A stretch of DNA of 64,000 nucleotides, from the NCBI GenBank assembly GCA_034190875.2, contig CM067348.1, forward strand, positions 24,436,058 through 24,500,057, given 5' to 3'. A model generated the notes under the pieces. It saw only the letters and a list, made by a program, of their open reading frames with translations. It ran no database searches and was not told the origin of the DNA. Below, in pieces: positions 31,892 through 43,074 of this stretch. The position numbers were made by a program, and so were the translations under genes. Every line of letters begins with the position of its first letter. Positions within the stretch are counted from its first letter, which is position 1. Source of the DNA: Urechis unicinctus (taxonomy: Eukaryota > Annelida > Polychaeta > Xenopneusta > Urechidae).

Positions 31892-32255
31892 GGCAAATGG
31901 CGACTTCCGTAAACCGAGCTCTGTAGTTCTGGCTGAAGTTGCGAAAAAGTGGTCAAATATGCGTTGAGAGGGTCTGCCCACAGCGAGTGAGTGTGTTGAG
32001 AATAAATATGGACGTTTCCCCACCGAATCGAGCTGTTTGGGGTGAGATGACATGGGGTTTGGAGTAATTTTCGGAAGTTTTCTACCGGGGATGCGCCCGG
32101 TCGTTGTTTCCCTTGTGTTTATTAGTAGTAGCGGGGTCATTGGATCGATTATAAAAATCTTTCTCTCTTCGTTCTATGATCTATCGGGGGTCATAGATCG
32201 ATAAATATATATATATTTCTATCTTCAACCTACCTTCTGATACGAATCCCTGTGA
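31892..32255 (-). repeat. Right terminal inverted repeat (364 bp)
   Basis: This is the reverse complement of 20775-21138, with the same length and two differences seen by eye. The outer end is GAATCCCTGTGA, followed by CTGATC. The open frame across it is the mirror of the one in the left repeat and is not a gene. Confidence 0.9.
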
Positions 32256-32353
32256 CTGATCTGGACTTGGGATTATCTCGACGTATGCGCATACCAGCTA
32301 CAGAAATGTATGCTCCAAGAGTTGAAGACCAGCCGACAGGCGACACCGCCTAA
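32256..32353 (+). pseudogene. LINE reverse transcriptase C-terminus, second part
   Basis: After CTGATC (the right target duplication, 32256-32261) the LINE frame resumes as DLGLSRRMRIPATEMYAPRV and ends in GDTA and TAA at 32351-32353. It is in frame with ...ESKRYATDL on the far side of the transposon. LINE 3' untranslated sequence with a GATGATGATAATGATGATGA run follows. Confidence 0.75.
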
Positions 32354-33450
32354 CCACACGGCTGATCGTGATGATGATAATGATGATGAATACTTTGCCA
32401 AACCTGCTTACCTTCTACTGCAGCGGGTGATCGATCGCGTTGCATTTGCTGCTGGTAGTATTCTGTTTCTTCTTTTGAGTAAGTCTTTTTGGTCCTCTCG
32501 GACCGGCGGCTAAGCAACAAGAGCACGATATCTTGTTGCCGCCTAAAAGGCCAGGGCGGTCCGGGGGGGACGTGATTTACTCACGCTGACACGTTAAGAC
32601 TTAAGGGCCGAAATCCTCAGAGGTGTCATACGCTTTCATGAAACGCCGTCACGTTAACAGGTTAACAGGTTAAGGCCCTTGGACCACATTCATCAAAGAC
32701 TCAATATATATAAGCACTTACCTAATTTTAATGTGAGTTCCATGGTTACATTTGTAATTTTGCAATATTTATTATAAATATTCCCAAAACAACGTGTTAT
32801 TGTTTACCGGAAATGTGTACCTAGAGTTTAATACACGAATAACTCATATATTGATGACGTTTTGTACAGAAAACGACAACGAACTTTCCGCATTAACCGC
32901 TATGATTTTCGACGGATAACTGAAAGTCATAGTGTAAAGGTGGAATCACTTCTGCTAGCTACTGAAAAATTATTGCTTACTTCATGTTAAGTTAAGGTAG
33001 TCAAACAGTACAAACCTGCAGATGACTTTGAGAAACATCGGCAAATGCTTAACGAAAATCTTACTCTGTGAACATCGATAAATGGGTCTGACTTGTATAC
33101 ATCTTGTAGAACTCCGCATCATAACGAACACAAGGTCTTCAACAGGTTTCCATCGGAAAATATGTTCAGACTGTGCAGGGACACATGACATCACCATATT
33201 CGAAAAGCGTTATGATTTAAGCTTATGAAGTAACCTTATTGATTTAAGTTACGCTTGATTGGAGTGCATGCTTGTCGTGAAAAAGACATGATGGCTTATA
33301 CCTGATGTAACCCTAATGGTCATACAATATTTTCATAATAATCATGATCACGATAATTCGTTTTCGGGTTATAATTGAAGAGTCTATATTCCATGCATAT
33401 GGCTGTCGACATTGATCGGTCGTTGTGGTTTAATGATATCGGATCATTTG
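32354..33450. other. LINE 3' untranslated tail and unassigned sequence
   Basis: The first few hundred bases probably belong to the LINE. Beyond that nothing is recognisable. GGTCCTCTCGGACC near 32490 is a short dyad. Confidence 0.35.
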
Positions 33451-33532
33451 AACAGTAAATAAAGCTTTTATTTCAACAGCCGGTGATGCAACTTCTCAGG
33501 ACAGCTCGTTATGTTATTCGCAGTTCTCATAT
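33451..33532 (-). repeat. Possible 3' LTR piece of the Gypsy element
   Basis: AACAGTAAATAAAGCTTTTATTTCAACAG and GTGATGCAACTTCTCAGGAC-AGCTCGTTATGTTATTC recur at 36950-37043, on the other side of the Gypsy remnant and in the same orientation. The minus strand has AATAAA in this block. Similarity outside the block is poor, so the LTR call is tentative. Confidence 0.4.
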
Positions 33533-33683
33533 TGTCAATTATGTGAGTTACGTCATAAGCAATCACAGGAAGATGCTGAAAAATAATGATCAATCTACTG
33601 AACACTATAGCTCAACGACAACGTAAATGAATACTGAACATTCTATGTAAATTCTGACTGACAATCATCATGGTGGATAGCCG

Positions 33684-33709
33684 TGCACGACGTTTATTAA
33701 CGTCGTGCA
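33684..33709. other. Perfect 11-bp stem hairpin
   Basis: TGCACGACGTT (33684-33694) and AACGTCGTGCA (33699-33709) pair fully around a TATT loop. No poly-T or gene context suggests a terminator. Confidence 0.8.
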
Positions 33710-34680
33710 AAGATCGTAACCGAATGCGCGTGAACGATACATGAGTTCCAATTATACACGATAATTACACAAATGTACATATGAAGAATAATTTTTCACA
33801 TAAATGAATGTTTATTAACAAGTTGAGTTAGTTTACGTGTGAGATTTCGTCAAAGGCGATTTAATCCGGCCACACAAATTCTGAAAAATTCATGTTTATT
33901 TTGAACGACAAGATCGGTTTCTGCGCGCATGCGCAGACAAGGTTCCTCGCAAGCAAACTTTTTCTTTTTGAATTTTATTATTTGAGTATATGTGTCATTT
34001 TGTCAATGATTATCTTTTGGAAATATCTACTTTGAAGGGCGATATGTATTCAACGATATCACATTGACATTTAAAAAAAGATAACACTTATTGATTCCCG
34101 TAGTCTGGAGGGGGCACTTGGCCTTGTCCTACGTAGGGTTGTGCCCCGGGATCTCAAAAACCTGTACCCGTCATACAAGGTAGAAATGGCAATAGCATAC
34201 CCCATCCTACAATTATGAGGTCAACAAAACCCGTCGGGAGGCCGAAAAAAACCTACCCCAACACATGTATACTACCTTTATATACTTAAGTGCCTCCTCC
34301 TCCGGGACCTGCAGCCACATGGCGAGTGAAAATGAAACAGCGTAATGTGACGTCATATCTCCAAAACTGGGGCTGCCGTGAATGAAAGTTGTGATTCTAA
34401 ATGTTCATTTGACAATTGCTAAATAATCACGAGCCAGTGGATAACCAAAATAGTGCGGAGAAGCGGATATTCATCTCATTTGTCGACATATATATTTACG
34501 TAAGTACACAACATTGATGAGAAGCTATATGCACGCGAAATACAAAAATTGCCACACGACCCACATATCCTCAATCACGACGGTATATATTTATATTACC
34601 GTCGTTCGCGGCTACATGGTGGACTACCCTATGTCAGAAAAGGGATTATTCTGCCCTTTCACATAAGAAATAAACTAGCA
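33710..34680. other. Unassigned sequence with one further hairpin
   Basis: No gene is seen. A second hairpin (ACGACGGTA at 34577-34585 with TACCGTCGT at 34597-34605) has an AT-only loop. Confidence 0.4.
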
Positions 34681-34689
34681 CACAGCTTC

Positions 34690-35010
34690 ACTTTGACTCG
34701 ATGAGTATCTCTGGAGCTCTAACAATTCTTCTACTTTTCGTTATGGTGGCGTTATTGTCAGTGTGTGTCTCATGTTTAGACGAGACTGGCTCACTGTCTC
34801 TATTGTAAGGCTCTGTGCTATTTTCATTTGCGGGTTGTGATGTTCGTAAGTGTCGACGGTTACGACGAATGTGTTGTCTAGACACCGACTTGGTAGCGTT
34901 GTAGGAATTGGTCGACTGAACAACATCTCTGCAGGGCTAGGAAGGTGAGTATCTAGTGCAGTAGCTCTAACGTTCAAGAGTGCCTTATTTATGTCTGCAC
35001 CTGATTTCAA
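34690..35010 (-). pseudogene. Gypsy integrase C-terminal fragment
   Basis: KSGADINKALLNVRATALDT and LPSPAEMLFSRPIPTTLPSR are the late integrase blocks (NxAL..R.TP, SPAELLFGR) of Gypsy elements. A basic tail follows. It is separated from the core by the insert. Confidence 0.7.
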
Positions 35011-35059
35011 GCATTTCTTGATTATTGGCTCTGCCGCTCGATGAATACATTAGTCTGGT

Positions 35060-35575
35060 GTCGCATCGTGATCTGTGGTGTTGAGATGCTCACGATACGC
35101 ACTTGTAATAATGACGACTCGAACTCCAGATGTAGGGTTTATAACAACTTGAACTTTATTTAACTGTTTTCAACTTTCGAATTTTCCATGTTACTTAGCC
35201 TAAATTTAAGAGAGAGATCTGTTGAGCTCGGGGGCCAGGAGAGAACTGATTTTGAAATATAAGTTGCTTCCCTCAACGACTAAGGCACGCCATCCCAATT
35301 CTCATGGGACATGCGGTAGCCAGGTCTGTGAGGGTTGGGGCTATCAGGCGTTGCCTGGGCAGGAAGGTCATGTGGCTCTGGAATATGGGGTATGCATGAG
35401 GAGAGGGGGGTAAGTGGCAGGTGACATGTAGGTCACTTGTGGATCAGGGAAACTGGGGTTTATAATTAATATAAGCTGCAGGGGGTTACTCCATCAACTG
35501 ATGACTGACAGGGTACGTTATGATAAAGGGTAGGTTTATTTTCAATTTGGCACTCAACACTGGGCATATCTTGGG
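35060..35575 (-). mobile_element. Insert in the Gypsy integrase, solo-LTR-like
   Basis: About 500 bp here do not continue the integrase on either side. On the minus strand the segment can be framed as TGTCAGTCATC...CGTCATTATTACA (TG...CA). It has an AATAAA near its end and a CTACATCTGGAGTTCGAG-type 3' end. No target duplication was found, so its nature is uncertain. Confidence 0.35.
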
Positions 35576-35579
35576 CTGC

Positions 35580-36380
35580 TGGTTGTATGATCGGCACAAA
35601 GCTCGTCATATTCTCTTTGAAATTGTGGCCCGTTGTCAGAAAGGATTTTCGCAGGTGTGCCTAACGGGCTAAGTGTTTCTTTGCTAGCAGTGATGACGGA
35701 TTTTTGAAATTGATGTTAGCTGTTTGACTACAGGAAATCTGTTGTGGTAATCACTTATAATCAGGTATGTTCTGTCGTTAATATTGAACATGGCTCATCC
35801 CTACCGGCTTGTGGCCAGTGATGAAATCAAACTGTCGACCGTATAAGAAGTTGTGGAAACGTTGTATGCCGTGGACAATTCCTAAGCATTCTCGCTCAAT
35901 GTTGCTGTATGTGGCTTGAGTCTCTGTCAATGCCAATGCAACAGGACCTTTATCTTGGATAAGCGCTGCACCAAGACCTCGGCCAGATGCATCCACTTCA
36001 AGTGTGACATGTTTACTGGGATCATAGTAGCTGAGACTGATACCAGCAACAACAGCTTTTTTAACTTCTTCAAATGTTGCTTGGTGATCTTCGCTCCATT
36101 CATATGGAACATCGTTCTTCAGCAGGTCGCGCAGTGGGGCCATTGTGTGCGCAAGGTTTGGGACATGGCATGCCAGAAATGTTACCATGCCGATAAATTT
36201 CTGTAGTTGTTTTTAGTCCTGTGGAGTAGGCATTTTTGTTATGTCTTTCACCTTTGATTGATCTGGAAGCATACCCTGGTCAGTGTAGAGACGACCGAAG
36301 AAACTGATCTTGTTTGTTTTGATCTGGAATTTTTTGGGAGTTCAACGCCAGGCCATCAACTTTAAGACGAATGCAACCTT
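35580..36380 (-). pseudogene. Gypsy RT/RNase H and integrase core fragments
   Basis: The RT C-terminus reads NKISFFGRLYTDQGMLPDQS and KMPTPQD. After a stop come FIGMVTFLACHVPNLAHTMA and PLRDLLKN. RNase H reads VTLEVDASGRGLGAAL with its first Asp, then YSNIERECLGIVHGIQRFHN and DFITGHKPVG (TDHKPL block, Asp replaced by Gly). It jumps into the integrase core INDRTYLIISDYHNRFPVVK (first catalytic Asp in SDYH) near 35778. Confidence 0.7.
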
Positions 36381-36920
36381 TTACATTGCTGTTATGTATG
36401 AGCAATTCTGTGAACACTCATCGTACGGTGTCGACAAGACAACCATTTCAATCAGACGCTCACTAAGTTCATTATCTGGGAAATGACAATTAAGGGCTTT
36501 CTCACGCAACCTTGAAATGCATTCGCCTTCTTTCCGTCTGATAGTTGAAAACTCTAATCTGTGGACACAAAAATTTATTTTCACTGATGCATCAAGTTGT
36601 TGTTTAAATTGTTGCCATGGTTTCTCAGGTTGCTTTTGGTCAGTTGAACTGAGGTCAGAAGACAATATGCGTTTCACGCCCTCGTCGCCAAATGCGAGTT
36701 TGATTTTGGTTGCCATTTTGGCTGGGTCAGTTATGTTGTGGTCCTCAAAAAATAAATCCATTCGAAAGTCACCGGCAATGGTCAGACCATTTTGGGCATT
36801 TAAGACGACATTTTGTAACACTTGTGAAGACTTTTGTTCTTTTTTGAAACGCGGTCGCGCACGTGGATGTGGGACGCTCGTTAGATTGTTGATATCATGC
36901 ACGCTGACGGTGGATGACAA
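36381..36920 (-). pseudogene. Gypsy gag fragment
   Basis: The open frame of 179 codons starts at 36920. It has a basic N-terminus, then DFRMDLFFEDHNITDPAKMA, KPWQQFKQQLDASV and RKEGECISRLREKALNCHF, which resemble the retrotransposon gag capsid region. It ends in CSQNCSYITAM, where it joins late RT sequence, so the 3' gag, protease and early RT have been lost. Confidence 0.6.
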
Positions 36921-36949
36921 AGCACTTCAGAATCGAAGGATCGGGTAAA

Positions 36950-37043
36950 AACAGCAGTAAATAATGCTTTTATTTCAACAGCGGTTGACATTCATATGTC
37001 AAGGTGATGCAACTTCTCAGGACAGCTCGTTATGTTATTCAGT
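36950..37043 (-). repeat. Possible 5' LTR piece of the Gypsy element
   Basis: This is the partner of 33451-33532, with a 16-bp extra stretch near 36985-37003 (GACATTCATATGTCAAG). It lies about 30 bp outside the gag start codon. Confidence 0.4.
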
Positions 37044-37834
37044 CATAGCGTTACACATCATAACGCTTAAATATCACTACATGTGGAATGTCAATCACAA
37101 AACTGTGGATCAACACATATCTTATATAGTTGTTATAAGAAAATACACTCTGCGCACTCTGTCATTTGATGTTCGGTACCAATTTCGATAACTACATATG
37201 GAGCAATGCAAAAATGGCTCAGTGTTATGCAGCCATCGGTTGCTAAGTACCAATCTTTCTTATTTTTCTCGGTGAACAATTTAACTTTGACCTCCCTAAT
37301 AGCGCACTATTACCTAATTTTATTATTTTAAGAGGTAGCGTAAGATAATCTGGATATTTTTTGAAATTAGTGGAAGGACGATATGCATGTGTTCAGGGTC
37401 CTATTAAGACTAACAAAATTTCACTTGTGAGCATGCTGCAAATAGTTCAGATCAGTCTACAGGTGTGGATCTCTTTATTTACTCTTATTGACTGAAACAA
37501 TACTCTCCTTGATTCAGTTTACTAGATAATAACCTCAGAATGTTTCTTTTCGTAAAGGACAACTAGAGTCTGCTGTGCCGTTTGCTTATGTAGTTGGCTT
37601 TTCAAATTGAGAACTTGTGTCACCACTGCTCAATATGTCAGATGTATCCGACGTCATCATGTTGTGTACCAAATTAACGGTTTGAAAACAGCCCTTCCTC
37701 TCATCAATACGTATCATTCACAGCTAATGTAAGTGATATATCTTAACGCCCCTGGTGGATGAGTTACCCTCGTGTCACGATGTCGAATGCCCCTTAACAA
37801 TACGGATGAATGTGTCTGCTGGGATGCAACACCG
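37044..37834. other. Unassigned intergenic sequence
   Basis: No supported feature. Confidence 0.4.
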
Positions 37835-37906
37835 GTCTCAGCAGCTCAGTGGTAGACTAGTCGGCGCAGTCAACAGAAGGTCCTGGGCTCGAATCTCAGC
37901 TAAGAC
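37835..37906 (+). repeat. tRNA-like sequence, probable SINE head
   Basis: The segment is 72 nt long. The 7-bp acceptor-like ends GTCTCAG and CTAAGAC pair with one mismatch. The A-box phrase AGCTCAGTGGTAGA and the B-box phrase GGCTCGAATCTC are intact. The T arm pairs 5 of 5, with one wobble (CTGGG/CTCAG around CTCGAAT). The D stem and anticodon arm do not fold well, so it is a tRNA-derived SINE promoter or a tRNA pseudogene rather than a working tRNA. A (T)CAAAAATATC-type AT-rich tail follows. Confidence 0.5.
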
Positions 37907-40042
37907 ATTTTCATCTGGTCACAAAATATCAAAAATATCATTACATCTTACTTTACAACCCCGTCCCGACTACATCTGACTGTAACCTACCAGTTATATA
38001 CCCTGGTGGCTCAAGTTGCCACCAAGCTCCGGACTCGAACGTTCTACTTCTATATACCACTACCATGCCCTGCACTCCAGGCTGCTGCATGACTCAAGAT
38101 GATCAGGATATCTGGCCAAATCATAGACAGGTAGAGGGACTTAATATTTAAAATTCACCTCAATACTGGCATCGGAGCTCCACACATCTCTCTCCTTTCT
38201 AAATTCTAGTATTTGAGATACCATAACTTTCCTTTACAATCTACGCGTGTTCTCATCACAAGTGTGCGTCTTTACACCGGCGTTCACCATACGGCGATCG
38301 TCCCGGAGGGCAAGAGAACAATAACATATGGGTACCCGGGTTTATCATGGCTACATAATGCCACAAACGCATCTGACGAAATTTCTTTATAGCCAAATGA
38401 TTGTAAAGTCAGTCTCGAAAAAAAACCCGGGTAATAGTTATTTAGACTAAGAGCTAAATCAGTGACAACGCGTTATTGACAAAACATGGTAAGTATGAAT
38501 GTCATACGAGTTCCCCGGTAACATCTTGGCCGACTTATGCAAGAGCCGATTAGTTGCAATCACTCACCACCACTGTACGTGTTATGACGGTATTTTCAAA
38601 ATTGCCATATCAAGGCCCTTATTCCACACGTAAATTATTCAGACCTTTGACCCCTTTTAATGATTCTTTACAAACTCTATCCCTTTTATCTATCTTATGG
38701 TAACAACAACATTTTTAATCCTTTTGATCTAGAGCAATCCCCACCATTAATCCGAATTGACACTATTACCGGGTGGCTACTATCTAATTACAATGGACCT
38801 GGTGGGATTGGTCTCAGCTTGCTAATCTCCAGATGCCGCCCGTGTTCCACCTGGGGTCCCCAGCCCCGAACCAATCACTCACTTAAACTCCAACCAGGTG
38901 ACCAGTTTTGACCAATGACGATAGTCCATGCGTCTGATTGGGGCAGTGGATGAGCTCCAGGGTGGGGATAAAATGGACATTGGGGGCATGGGGAGAAGCT
39001 TGCCAGCAGAGACGAAGACTGTGCGAGAGGCAATAAACTATAATTATCCAGATAATACAAGTCTTCGAGTTTGCACAACAACCAACTTCTAAGAAACTAC
39101 AAAAACACTCTTTGAACAAGAATCCGGGTACAAAAAGACACTTATAATATACGCCATGCATCACACGTTGTGAACATAGTGGTGGGCAGCAACTGGTGAC
39201 TTATCATCGTGATATGTATTTATTTTCCTTGTTTGATGCTTACTTGTTTTTTTAATAATAGGATCACATGCATTCACTATTTGGAGAAACACAAAGACGC
39301 TTAAACAATATATTGCATTGTGTCGAGCTCTCGGTTCGGTTCGAGAGGTCAACCCATACATCAGCTTGCTAGTCAAAGCCAGATCGCTACATATATTCTA
39401 CAACCTCCCCAATGTGTTTTTAGTGACACGATCTTATTGCTCTGTGCCCATCAACGAACGGTCTTTTAAAATCTGTGTCAATTGAATAACACCAAATGTC
39501 ACTAAATAAATAATGTCACCATCATGAAACATGTCATTTCCTGTAATGGAGATTGTTGGGAATCGCGAGGTCAAGAGCGTGCTAATTAAAAAACAGTTAG
39601 ATCTAACTTTCAACCCCTTTTTCGCCGCAGTTTAACCAAGGTTTTCTATTGGATATGACATTTTCCATATTGGTTACACAGTAAGGTGGTTTCTTTATTT
39701 ATGTTTTGGTGTCTTTAGGCACTTGAGATTGAGAGAGTCTGTAGTAGCAAAGACGAAACTAACAGCATTAATAAGCATCCCTAAAATATATATGCTGTGG
39801 GCGTAGGCGTGCAAATGACTAAGCTATGTCACTAATGTATTTTGTGGAAAATATAATGATGATATTAATTTCGCTAAAGAAAGTGAGCTACATCATTATT
39901 ATCTTTTTATCATTTCTTCAGGTAGATAAATCACCAAAGTTCGACAAGAGCATCCAGATGATAGAGGCAGATGCATTAACAAACAGTTACCTACGACCAG
40001 GTGGCCACTAAGTCAATGATGCAGGGAAATTATACAATCACC
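37907..40042. other. Unassigned intergenic sequence
   Basis: No gene is seen. TGGTGGC/GCCACCA near 38003-38023 is a short dyad. Confidence 0.4.
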
Positions 40043-40213
40043 AACAGGTCATACAACATACATACATCATACAGACATACAGACATACATACATACATAC
40101 ATAGATACTTGTGGGACAAGACAAACAGTAGGACATACATACATACATACAGACATACAGACATACATACATACATACAGACATACAGACAGACAGGTGA
40201 CATACACTACAGT

Positions 40214-40256
<43 letters not shown>

Positions 40257-40257
40257 T

Positions 40258-40296
<39 letters not shown>

Positions 40297-40857
40297 TACA
40301 GACAGACAGACAGACAGACATACAGACAGACATACAGACAGGACATTATAATACATACATACATACATACATACATACATACAGACATACAGACAGACAG
40401 ACATACATACAGACATACATACATACATACATACATACATACATACATACATACATACAGACATACATACATACATACATACATACATACATACATACAT
40501 ACATACATACATACATACATACATACACATACATACATACATACATACATACATACATACATACATACACATACATATACATACATACATACATACATAC
40601 ATACATACATACATACATACATACATACATACATACATACATACATACATACATACATACATACATACATACATACATACATACATACATACATACATAC
40701 ATACATACATACATACATACATACATACATACATACATACATACATACATACATACATACATACATACATACATACATACATACATACACATACATACAC
40801 ATACATACATACATACATACATACATACATACATACATACATACATACATACATACA
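40043..40857. repeat. Long ACAT / AGAC tetranucleotide microsatellite
   Basis: About 800 bp of (ACAT)n is mixed with (ACAG)n blocks at about 40205-40340. Because the period is four and stop codons are absent in most frames, long open frames (Thr-His-Ile-Tyr or Met-Tyr-Val-Cys repeats) appear on both strands. They are not genes. Confidence 0.95.
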
Positions 40858-42921
40858 AATCGCCGGATATATTACATATTGCAATAGTTTGCGGCATACA
40901 CCATCATTTGACTGTCGATTCCAACACTTGTGAACCTTTTGAAGTGATTGCGCAAAAATCAAACTGCAGATCTATTTAGACCTAATCGCCATGATGATAT
41001 TTCAGCCACACGCACAATATGAATTCGTGTAAGCAATCTGGCTAATGAGTATTAAACACAACGCATCAGCTGTGTGGAGTCTATGTAATGCTTTGTGTTA
41101 GGAGAGGTAAATATAGCGCATGGCGATTTGCGCACTTTAACATGGAATGAACTGACTTTGTGGCTGGAAATTAAATCCTTTCCAATCTATTCATATCAGG
41201 CGTAGATATGGAGACCACAGGTCAGAAGAATATTCAAAGTAAGGCTTGGAATGAGTAAAGTATAGTTTTACAAAAGATGGATCACAAGACAAAATGTTAT
41301 ATTGCTGAGAGTCAACAATACGTCATGCAATAATGGAGATAATCGTTTTGTTGCAACTCGCTATCTATTTGAAGGGTCTTAATCCTATCATCTGATACAT
41401 GCATTGGAAGCGAAGTTCCTTGTATGTAATCACCAATATTCGTCAAGGCATCTAATGGTCTTTGTTAAAAATGGGTGTTACCCGCAAGTTGACTTAGCTG
41501 TTAGGTTAATTGTTTTTGTGCTAAATGCAACCCTAACCAAACATATGCCATATAAGATGAGCACAGATTATGTGTGCGACAAGTTACATATTGTCAAAGT
41601 GTTCAATACTCTAGTGACGCTATGGAAACCTATTCATATTGCAAATCACTCATTGCGCAGTTAACGGTTACATGAGATAGGCCTACCACCCTGCTCGCAA
41701 ACACGATAACAGACTGATGGGCAAATCTATGCCAGACAAGTTAATCGTAGCATATCTATTAAACATATATGTTTAACTGATAGTATATGATACACAAACA
41801 TTCTTCCAATCTGCATATCGGTTCCCTAATTTAGAATAAGAATTACCGTTGATGGCATTAAGCATTCTCCCTTCAAATTGCTTAGTTTTCAGACCAATAT
41901 CAGGTGCTTTGAAGTGAATTAGCTTTCCTAGAAGCACCTGTTCACCAGAAACCTACATAAGTAACCCACCTGCTGTGGCTACATTGTTACCAATGTCATC
42001 TCGTCTAACCCCTGCAATGAATAAATGATCGCCCTCTTGGTGGGTTAGAAGTTGCGGCGTTATCGCGAATGTCTTAGCCTTGAGCTGTTGCATCCGTTAG
42101 CAAGAAACATGCATACGATGGTATCTGTTTCCATCATCTGTAATCGCATTATGATGCTTAAACATCTCAACACAACATGCGATATGTTATCATTTCCCTA
42201 TAATCAATCACAAGGAAGTTAAACTAAAGTACCTCAGAAGGTATCACCCTGACATGCCAAAAAATGTTTATGTCGACCCCAGGTCAGTTCCCTCGCTTCA
42301 GACATTTATTGACAATCTAAGACAACCATCATCAGTGCGGACATAGTGCGGACATGAAAGACCGAGGATCGTTAACTGCGCGGACGCTGTTAAAGGCGAA
42401 CTGTTTTCCATAATTTATCAAGTTGACATTTAGTAGAGTACTTGCTATTTTCGCTCTTCATAAGCCTATTGTGCGACGTGTTTTGGCAGTGGCAAGGCTC
42501 TGTGAAACGACATTTTTCCCGCTCTCAACAATCGCAGTGACGTCAGCCCAGTATTCCCATGTGCTTTTGTTTGTGTCACAGTAGCGCCACTTTACGAATG
42601 AAATGTATCATAATTAGGTAGGCGATCACCGCAGAGCCACTCGAAGGGAGCCCTCTTAGCGTAGCTATAAACTCTTTGGTCGTATACAGTCATCTACAGA
42701 AACTGAGATTAACTGAAAAATATATTTAACGTCATTTGTCTTTCGTTTTGTAAATTGATCATGAGTGTTTATGTTCTGGTTGTGCCTTTGATATACCCAT
42801 TACTAATTTGCATGATACAAATATCAGAATAATAAGCAGATTTCTGTTTTAAATTACGTCAGTTCTGTCAAATCACTTATCTTATACGCATTTGATAATT
42901 GTATCTATCAATACGAATATC
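40858..42921. other. Unassigned intergenic sequence
   Basis: No supported gene, RNA or repeat. Confidence 0.4.
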
Positions 42922-43074
42922 ATGCACGTGGTCATGCGCACGTGGTCATGCACGTGGTCATGCGCACGTGGTCATGAACGTGGTCATGCGCACGTGGTCA
43001 TGCACGTGGTCATGCGCACGTGGTCATGCACGTGGTCATGCGCACGTGGTCATGCACGTGGTTATGCACGTGGT
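42922..43074. repeat. CACGTG-bearing minisatellite (11 E-boxes)
   Basis: Alternating 12- and 14-bp units, GCACGTGGTCAT and GCGCACGTGGTCAT, give eleven CACGTG hexamers in about 150 bp. One unit is altered to GAACGTGG. The unit also has ATGCAC/GTGCAT-like partial dyads. The open frame through it is a product of the repeat. Confidence 0.9.

Larger units (their letters stand above)
20775..32255. mobile_element. DNA transposon with 364-bp TIRs, PIF1-PHD helicase gene and P-like transposase gene
   Basis: Both ends begin TCACAGGGATTCGTATCAG and are bounded by CTGATC duplications. The total is 11,481 bp. Without the nested ISL2EU-like element (3,385 bp plus its AT duplication) the element is about 8.1 kb. 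The left gene is a spliced PIF1 helicase with a C-terminal PHD finger. The right gene, on the other strand, is a spliced P-element-like transposase. The two genes converge, ending 158 bp apart (27938 and 28096), and each starts near one inverted repeat. Long TIRs and a 6-bp duplication are not the textbook P-element values (about 31 bp and 8 bp), so this may be a separate lineage. The insertion target is the LINE. Confidence 0.85.
34690..36930 (-). mobile_element. Gypsy-type LTR retrotransposon remnant, internally deleted
   Basis: Read on the minus strand the order is gag (36920-36381), RT end and RNase H (36380-35778), integrase core (35778-35580), a foreign insert (about 35060-35560) and the integrase C-terminus (35010-34690). 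Protease, most of RT, the rest of RNase H and part of the integrase are missing. The gag and RNase H order and the integrase C-terminal block fit the Ty3/Gypsy group. Confidence 0.75.

Noticed and set aside
33451..37043. Confident LTR pair for the Gypsy remnant
   Set aside because: Only about 80-95 bp match on the two sides and the ends were not found, so it is reported only as possible.
37835..37906. Functional tRNA gene
   Set aside because: The D stem and anticodon stem do not pair, so the anticodon cannot be assigned.
40038..40979. Long open frames of repeated Thr-His-Ile-Tyr or Met-Tyr-Val-Cys
   Set aside because: They come from the tetranucleotide microsatellite, open on both strands and in several frames. 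There is no coding evidence.
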